From NCBI GenBank assembly GCA_964521105.1, contig CAZFPO010000096.1:1-11657 (forward strand): a stretch of DNA of 11,657 nucleotides, given 5' to 3'. The first letter of the stretch is position 1. Each line of letters begins with the position of its first letter. Positions 7,623 to 11,657 of this stretch are shown here, piece by piece. The notes under the pieces were generated by a model that did no database searches, was not told where the DNA came from, and saw only the letters and a list, made by a program, of their open reading frames with translations. Source of the DNA: JAQUGA01 sp964521105. Its GTDB lineage: Bacteria; Bacteroidota; Bacteroidia; Bacteroidales; WCHB1-69. The position numbers were made by a program, and so were the translations under genes.

Positions 7623-9578
7623 ATGAAATTAAGCATTGTCATTGTAAATTATAATGTTGAGCATTTTCTCGAACAATGTTTACATAGTGTTGGCAATGCT
7701 ATAAAAAGTATAGATGCTGAAGTATGGATTGTGGACAATAATTCAGTGGATGGTTCAGTGGAGATGGTGAAATCAAAATTTTCCACCTATAATTTAATAG
7801 AAAACAACGAAAATTTAGGTTTTTCAAAGGCAAATAATCAAGCAATTCGTTTAGCAAAAGGGGAATTTATATTACTTTTAAATCCGGATACCATAGTTGA
7901 GCAAGATACATTTGAGCGAGTATTAGAATTTATGGATGAGAATCCAGATGTAGGTGGTTTGGGTGTTAAAATGGTAGATGGAAAAGGTCGCTTTTTACCC
8001 GAATCGAAACGAGGTTTACCTACGCCAGAAGTCGCTTTTTATAAAATTTTTGGTTTGTCAAAGCTGTTTCCAATGTCGAAACGTTTCGGAAAATATCATC
8101 TTACCTTTTTAAATAACGATGAAGTTCACGAAGTGGATGTCCTATCGGGTGCTTTTATGCTCCTTCGCAAAAAAACATTAGATAAAATTGGGTTGCTCGA
8201 CGAAGATTATTTCATGTATGGCGAAGATATTGATTTATCATATCGAATAATTAAAGGTGGATATAAAAACTTTTATTTTCCGAAAGCTCGAATTATTCAT
8301 TATAAGGGTGAAAGTACCAAAAAAGGGAGTTTAAATTATGTTTTTGTGTTTTATAATGCCATGATAATTTTTGCTCAAAAACATTTTACCGACAAACATG
8401 CTCGAACGTTTTCAGCAATGATACGATTGGCAATCTATTTACGAGCAACTCTTTCGATAATCAAACGATTTATTTTGCGTATTTGGCAACCAATTGTGGA
8501 TGCTTTTGTCATTTATGGTGGTGTTTACATGTTATCACAATATTGGGAATCGAATATATTAACCATTAAAAATGGTCATTTTACCGATGATTTTTACTTG
8601 ATTGCTTTGCCAATATATATATTGATATGGTTACTTAGTATTTGGTTTACCGAAAGTTATGAGAAAAAAGCACAACCTTCATTAATTACTAAGGGGATTT
8701 TTGGTGGTACAGTCGCAATTTTAGTTTTATACGCATTGTTGCCCGAAAGTTTTAGGTTTTCGAGAGCAATGATTATATTTGGGGCAGTTTGGGCAATAGC
8801 ATCATTGGTTGGTTACAGATTGTTAGCGTCATATTTAGGCTTTTTTAATCTTAGTTTTGGAAAAACTTCCGATAAGCGTTTTTTAATTGTTGGCGAACAA
8901 TCTGAAGCCGAAAGAGTGAGTAATTTATTGCGAAATACTACTTTGACACCCAGTTTTTTAGGAATATTAACCCCCAACAAATCCGATTCTAAAAATGTTA
9001 TAGGTGATTTATCTCAAATTGAAGACATTATTTCAATTTACGAGATAAACGAAGTTGTTTTTTGTGCACATGATATTCCTTCGAGTAAAATAATCGACTT
9101 GATGGGGATTTTACAAGATAAAGATGTTGATTACAAAATTGCACCGCCCGAAAGTTTATCCATTATTGGAAGCAATTCTATTAACACTTCTGGCGACATT
9201 TATGTGCTTAATTTGAATTCCATTACTTTGGCAAAAAATAAACGAAAAAAACGTTTTTTTGATATTATTTCATCTCTAATATTATTCGTTTTTTCACCGT
9301 TGATTGTAATATTTAATTTAAACTTTATAAAATTGTTCCGAAATATTTTTCAAGTCTTATTTGGGAAAAAATCGTGGATAGGAGTAAATCCAAATGGAAC
9401 GTTTGATGAAAAAAGGTATAAGTTGAAAAAAAGTGTAATATTTTCGACGGACATCCTTAAAATAAAAGAATTGAATAAAGAGATTATTGACAAAGCAAAC
9501 GAGGCTTATTGTCGTGATTTTAAAATTAGCAAAGAAATTCAAATGGTGTTAAAATCTTTTCGGAAACTTGCAAAATAG
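7623..9578 (+). CDS. Family 2 glycosyltransferase fused to a membrane, Rossmann-like and degenerate PHPT-like region
   Basis: Residues 1 to about 255 are a GT-A fold family 2 glycosyltransferase of the rhamnosyltransferase (WbbL) type. It opens KLSIVIVNYNVEHFLEQCL and has VDNNSVDGS at 37-45, NLGFSKANNQAI at 64-75, the nucleotide-sugar/metal motif NPDT at 87-90, and the catalytic-acid region YGEDIDLSYR at 199-208. Four or so membrane segments follow (about 290-305, 323-342, 356-374, 380-405), then a Rossmann-like domain (417-535) starting RFLIVGE, as in the N-terminal half of WcaJ/WbaP-type polyisoprenyl-phosphate hexose-1-phosphate transferases (PHPTs). RKKRFFDIISSLILFVFSPL at 541-560 matches the re-entrant helix that opens a PHPT catalytic domain, and GKKSWIGVNP at 581-590 resembles the later G-MS-VGPRP motif. 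The part between, which should hold the YKFRSM block and the Asp-Glu catalytic dyad, is absent. The first half is probably active in surface-polysaccharide synthesis at the inner membrane. The second half is probably structural or regulatory. Confidence 0.85.
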   Translation: MKLSIVIVNYNVEHFLEQCLHSVGNAIKSIDAEVWIVDNNSVDGSVEMVKSKFSTYNLIENNENLGFSKANNQAIRLAKGEFILLLNPDTIVEQDTFERVLEFMDENPDVGGLGVKMVDGKGRFLPESKRGLPTPEVAFYKIFGLSKLFPMSKRFGKYHLTFLNNDEVHEVDVLSGAFMLLRKKTLDKIGLLDEDYFMYGEDIDLSYRIIKGGYKNFYFPKARIIHYKGESTKKGSLNYVFVFYNAMIIFAQKHFTDKHARTFSAMIRLAIYLRATLSIIKRFILRIWQPIVDAFVIYGGVYMLSQYWESNILTIKNGHFTDDFYLIALPIYILIWLLSIWFTESYEKKAQPSLITKGIFGGTVAILVLYALLPESFRFSRAMIIFGAVWAIASLVGYRLLASYLGFFNLSFGKTSDKRFLIVGEQSEAERVSNLLRNTTLTPSFLGILTPNKSDSKNVIGDLSQIEDIISIYEINEVVFCAHDIPSSKIIDLMGILQDKDVDYKIAPPESLSIIGSNSINTSGDIYVLNLNSITLAKNKRKKRFFDIISSLILFVFSPLIVIFNLNFIKLFRNIFQVLFGKKSWIGVNPNGTFDEKRYKLKKSVIFSTDILKIKELNKEIIDKANEAYCRDFKISKEIQMVLKSFRKLAK

Positions 9579-9593
9579 AATTTTCTTACGGCT

Positions 9594-10226
9594 TTAAATT
9601 AATAACCCATTCATGTCGAATAATTCGTTGAGATTCATTTTTTCAGTAAGATGTATAGTTTGTAAGCCGATTTTTTGAGCTGCCAAAATATTTATCAAAC
9701 TGTCGTCAATAAAAAGAGTCTCTTCGGGATTTATATTTTGTTCTTCGATGACATGAAGAAAAATTTCGGGGGATGGTTTTAATTTTTTTATTTTGAACGA
9801 AAAATATGCTTTATCAAATAATTCATCAAAATCACTATATCCGTATCTCAATTTTAACTGATTCAAATAATAATCATAATGAATAGAATTTGAATTGCTC
9901 AAAAGAAAACTATTGTAATTTTTTCTGATTTTTCTGAGTATTTCAATTCGTTCGGGTGGAATATTAAGTAACAGGCTGTTCCAAATCTGATCAATAATTT
10001 CGTTATCAATGTTTGAATTTAAAAAATTACGGATTGAATTTCTGAATTCATCATCGTCTAATATTCCAGTTTCGTATAATTCAATAACTTTTGCATTTTG
10101 AATTTCTTTCCATACATCGTTAACATTCAGTTTGGTGTGAAGACTCATTAGTTGCAAAGGAGTTTCCATGTCAAGATTAATAATAACTCCACCGAAGTCG
10201 AAAATTATATTTTTTATTTTTTTCAT
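9594..10226 (-). CDS. HAD-superfamily hydrolase (subfamily IA, YihX-like phosphatase)
   Basis: The 210-residue protein has all four HAD motifs. Motif I is IIFDFGGVIINLD with nucleophile Asp10. Motif II is FLLSNSNSIH with its serine near residue 110. Motif III is KLKPSPEIF with Lys150. Motif IV is TLFIDDSLIN with Asp174-Asp175. The second motif I aspartate is replaced by glycine (DFG instead of DxD); this is normal for the FDxGGV group that includes E. coli YihX and is not a defect. The helical cap lies between motifs I and II (about 17-95). A small phosphorylated metabolite such as a sugar phosphate is the likely substrate; the exact one cannot be told. I chose the ATG at 10226. An in-frame ATG at 10271 would add MYKIYLFCKTFKIFL, which precedes the conserved start and would be read from the divergent tRNA promoter. 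The gene converges on the glycosyltransferase with a 15-base gap. Confidence 0.87.
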   Translation of the reverse strand: MKKIKNIIFDFGGVIINLDMETPLQLMSLHTKLNVNDVWKEIQNAKVIELYETGILDDDEFRNSIRNFLNSNIDNEIIDQIWNSLLLNIPPERIEILRKIRKNYNSFLLSNSNSIHYDYYLNQLKLRYGYSDFDELFDKAYFSFKIKKLKPSPEIFLHVIEEQNINPEETLFIDDSLINILAAQKIGLQTIHLTEKMNLNELFDMNGLLI

Positions 10227-10245
10227 CAAAAAGATTTTAAATGTT

Positions 10246-10274
10246 TTGCAAAATAAATAAATTTTGTACATTTG
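10246..10274 (+). promoter_or_regulatory. Promoter of the tRNA gene
   Basis: A TTTTG (10244-10248) provides the -33 TTG. After 18 bases comes TACATTTG (10267-10274), a perfect TAnnTTTG element. The expected start near 10281 is about 20 bases before the tRNA. The element lies within the 5' leader region of the divergent HAD gene. Confidence 0.65.
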
Positions 10275-10300
10275 CAGTCCGAAATAGAAAATAATTTCGA

Positions 10301-10374
10301 GGTCCCATAGCTCAGATGGTTAGAGCATCTGACTCATAATCAGGGGGTCCAAGGTTCAAATCCTTGTGGGACCA
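10301..10374 (+). tRNA. tRNA with CAT anticodon: tRNA-Ile2 (lysidine type) or elongator tRNA-Met
   Basis: A complete cloverleaf can be folded. The acceptor stem GGTCCCA pairs with TGGGACC. The D arm is GCTC...GAGC. The anticodon stem TCTGA / TCAGG closes the loop CTCATAA with anticodon CAT. The variable loop is GGGTC and the T arm is CAAGG-TTCAAAT-CCTTG. The discriminator base is A and CCA is not encoded. CAT can be elongator Met, initiator Met or Ile2 read after TilS converts C34 to lysidine. The fully paired position 1-72 argues against an initiator. In E. coli, C4-G69 and C5-G68 mark Ile2 for TilS, and both pairs are present here, so I lean to Ile2 without certainty. The 3' end is the probable insertion site of the element carrying the integrase. 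Confidence 0.95.
10351..10374. other. Probable attachment site (att) of an integrative element in the tRNA 3' end
   Basis: A tyrosine recombinase gene starts 239 bases downstream of the tRNA and reads away from it. This is the standard arrangement of tRNA-targeted integrative elements, in which the T arm and acceptor 3' strand serve as crossover core. The matching second copy would be at the far end of the element, outside the window, so the limits given are the usual ones and not measured. Confidence 0.5.
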
Positions 10375-10397
10375 CTTTAATGAAAAGAAAAAACATG

Positions 10398-10435
10398 AAA
10401 ACCACTGAAAATCAACACTTTCGGTGGTTTTTTTT
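10398..10435 (+). terminator. Intrinsic terminator downstream of the tRNA
   Basis: AACCACTGAAA (10400-10410) pairs with TTTCGGTGGTT (10419-10429) around an 8-base loop, with one T-G wobble. Eight T residues (10428-10435) follow. It ends the tRNA transcript before the integrase, which therefore needs its own promoter. Confidence 0.85.
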
Positions 10436-10438
10436 ATG

Positions 10439-10603
10439 ACCTAAAACAGCATATAATAGCAAAAAATGGCATATTTTAGGTGGTAAAAGAGGTGGCAAAA
10501 AATGAATAAAAAAAATGCCACCGAATTAAGGTATTATTCGCTGATATTCAGTTATATGCATAGTGAATTTTTTCTCAAAAAGTAGTATTTTTATAACCTA
10601 AAA
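10439..10603. repeat. Cluster of short repeats between tRNA and integrase: probable recombinase arm sites or operator
   Basis: ACCTAAAA occurs at 10439-10446, inverted at 10474-10481, and direct again at 10596-10603, only 9 bases before the integrase ATG. GGTGGTAAAA (10479-10488) and GGTGGCAAAA (10491-10500) form a tandem pair 12 bases apart. GGTGGCA (10491-10497) is inverted as TGCCACC (10516-10522). GCAAAAAATG occurs at 10459-10468 and 10495-10504. Such clusters between att core and int normally bind the integrase arm domain or an excisionase. That role is inference; the repeats are directly visible. Confidence 0.6.
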
Positions 10604-10612
10604 TTGAGAGAA

Positions 10613-11657
10613 ATGGAAAGAGACACTTACAGCGTTTTGTTCTACGTAAAAAGGACAAAAATTAAAAAAAATGGCAAGCTGCCAATTTATGCAAGAATAA
10701 CAATTAACGCTCAGAGAGCCGAATTTGTAGTTGACCAAGAGATTGATGAAAGCAACTGGGATAAGCATAAAGGACTAGCTATAGGGAATTCTAAAGATTC
10801 CAAAGTGGTGAACAACTATTTAGAAGAGGTTAAATTGAAACTCAGAAGTGCCAAAATTGAGATGGAAAAAGAACATGAAACATTAACAGCAGAAAATCTC
10901 AAAAATTGGTATTTCGGAAAAAAATCAAACACTCATACTTTACTTGGCTTGTTTGATGAGCATAACAAAAAATGCGAAGAGCTTATTGGAAATGGTTACG
11001 TACAACCAACTGTTGGACGATATATGAGAACCAGAAGATACGTTGAAGAGATTATTAGAAAAGAATATCATAAAAGCGATTTGCAATTGGATGAGGTCAA
11101 TAATATGTTTATAAAGAAATTTGAACATTACCTGAAGGTAGAAAAAAAATGTGCTCACAATACGATGGTTAAATACACCAAAAATTTAAAGAAAATTATA
11201 AGAATTGCACTGGCAAATGGTTATATGAGCAAAGATCCATTTGCAAATATTCGTTTTAGATGGGAGCCTGTTGATGTTGGTTATTTGACAGAAGATGAGT
11301 TGCAAACCGTAAAAAGTAAAGAGTTTTCAATAAGTAGACTGGAACAGGTAAGGGATGTGTATTTGTTTTGCTGCTTTACCGGACTTGCTTTTATCGATAT
11401 GGTAAATCTTAAGGATAGTGATATTGTTGTACAAAATGGAAAAAAATGGATTCAGAAGAAACGCCAAAAAACCAATAGTTTGTCCACTATTCCATTGCTG
11501 CCACCTGCTGAGGCATTGCTTGAAAAGTATAAAAACTGTAATCAAAATAAATCCAAAGATTGTTTGTTGCCTGCAATAAGTAATCAAAAAATGAATGCTT
11601 ACTTAAAAGAGATTGCCGATTTATGCGGAATAAATAAAAATCTAAGTACACATACCG
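10613..11657 (+). CDS. int: Tyrosine recombinase (integrase) of a Bacteroidetes integrative element, partial at the 3' end
   Basis: The 348 visible residues start at ATG 10613. Residues 1 to about 90 are an arm-type DNA-binding domain (TYSVLFYVKRTKIKKNGKLP opening, WDKHKG at 49-54). About 108-215 is the SAM-like core-binding domain. The catalytic domain begins near 223 with YLTEDEL. Box I reads CCFTGLAFIDMVNL at 253-266, so the usual first catalytic arginine is Ala259. Replacement of this arginine is typical of the Bacteroidetes CTnDOT-type integrases, where it is Ser, and Arg247 here is a candidate substitute. The beta-strand lysine is Lys286 in KKRQKTN. The sequence ends in STHT, where the HxxR motif starts, so the second Arg, the last His and the nucleophile Tyr lie beyond 11657. 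Family members are usually about 400-410 residues, so some 50-60 are missing. It should insert and excise the element at the adjacent tRNA. Confidence 0.92.
   Translation, partial: MERDTYSVLFYVKRTKIKKNGKLPIYARITINAQRAEFVVDQEIDESNWDKHKGLAIGNSKDSKVVNNYLEEVKLKLRSAKIEMEKEHETLTAENLKNWYFGKKSNTHTLLGLFDEHNKKCEELIGNGYVQPTVGRYMRTRRYVEEIIRKEYHKSDLQLDEVNNMFIKKFEHYLKVEKKCAHNTMVKYTKNLKKIIRIALANGYMSKDPFANIRFRWEPVDVGYLTEDELQTVKSKEFSISRLEQVRDVYLFCCFTGLAFIDMVNLKDSDIVVQNGKKWIQKKRQKTNSLSTIPLLPPAEALLEKYKNCNQNKSKDCLLPAISNQKMNAYLKEIADLCGINKNLSTHT

Noticed and set aside
9357..9542. Minus-strand frame of 61 codons inside the glycosyltransferase gene
   Set aside because: Antisense shadow of an AT-rich coding region; no homology pattern.
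9594..10226. HAD motif I lacking the second aspartate, read as an inactivated enzyme
   Set aside because: The FDxGGV form is normal in YihX-like HAD phosphatases, and motifs II-IV are intact.
10227..10271. Upstream ATG for the HAD hydrolase
   Set aside because: The 15 extra residues precede the conserved motif I start and are encoded by the divergent tRNA promoter.
10380..10439. A 19-codon frame starting MKRKNMKTTE just after the tRNA
   Set aside because: It is almost entirely made of the intrinsic terminator hairpin and its flanks; chance frame.
10940..11587. Minus-strand frames at 10940-11158 and 11327-11587
   Set aside because: They are antisense to the clearly coding integrase and show no recognisable protein features.
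1..11657. CRISPR array, insertion sequence or transposase
   Set aside because: No regularly spaced repeats and no transposase-like frame were seen; the only mobile-DNA gene is the integrase.

Overview
The window is an AT-rich piece of a Bacteroidetes (Bacteroidota) chromosome. Four independent signs support this: two secreted proteins end in type IX secretion system (T9SS) sorting domains; several promoters fit the Bacteroidetes TTG / TAnnTTTG pattern; starts have AT-rich leaders without a Shine-Dalgarno sequence; and the integrase belongs to the Bacteroidetes conjugative-transposon type. The sequence does not allow a safe genus call.

Left part (1-6367), all on the minus strand. In transcription order it holds a 1202-residue modular surface or secreted protein (6367-2759), a strong intrinsic terminator (2703-2739), then a small T9SS-exported protein (2639-1563) only 5 bases from a lipoate-protein ligase (1557-655). 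After about 100 bases with its own likely promoter comes the N-terminal membrane part of a regulator, probably AraC-type (556 to beyond base 1). That last gene is open at the window edge and easy to miss because its stop codon is outside.

Middle part (6368-9578). A 534-base intergenic stretch carries the promoter of the large secreted protein, an imperfect hairpin, a short GC-richer island and the promoter of a small lipoprotein with a lipocalin-like look (6902-7339). A 14-base direct repeat brackets this stretch and the lipoprotein gene. Next is a 651-residue membrane protein (7623-9578) joining a family 2 glycosyltransferase to a polytopic membrane segment, a Rossmann-like domain and what looks like an eroded sugar-phosphate transferase (PHPT) domain without its catalytic residues.

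Right part (9594-11657). A HAD-family phosphatase (10226-9594) converges on the glycosyltransferase. Divergent from it is a CAT-anticodon tRNA gene (10301-10374, Ile2 or elongator Met) with its own promoter and terminator. The tRNA is followed after 238 repeat-rich bases by a tyrosine recombinase (10613 to beyond the right edge). This is the classic left junction of an integrative element in a tRNA 3' end, so everything right of about 10375 is probably acquired DNA whose cargo lies outside the window.

No complete undescribed system is visible. The most rewarding points are the tRNA/integrase junction with its triplicated ACCTAAAA motif, and the glycosyltransferase fused to a seemingly catalytically dead PHPT-like domain.
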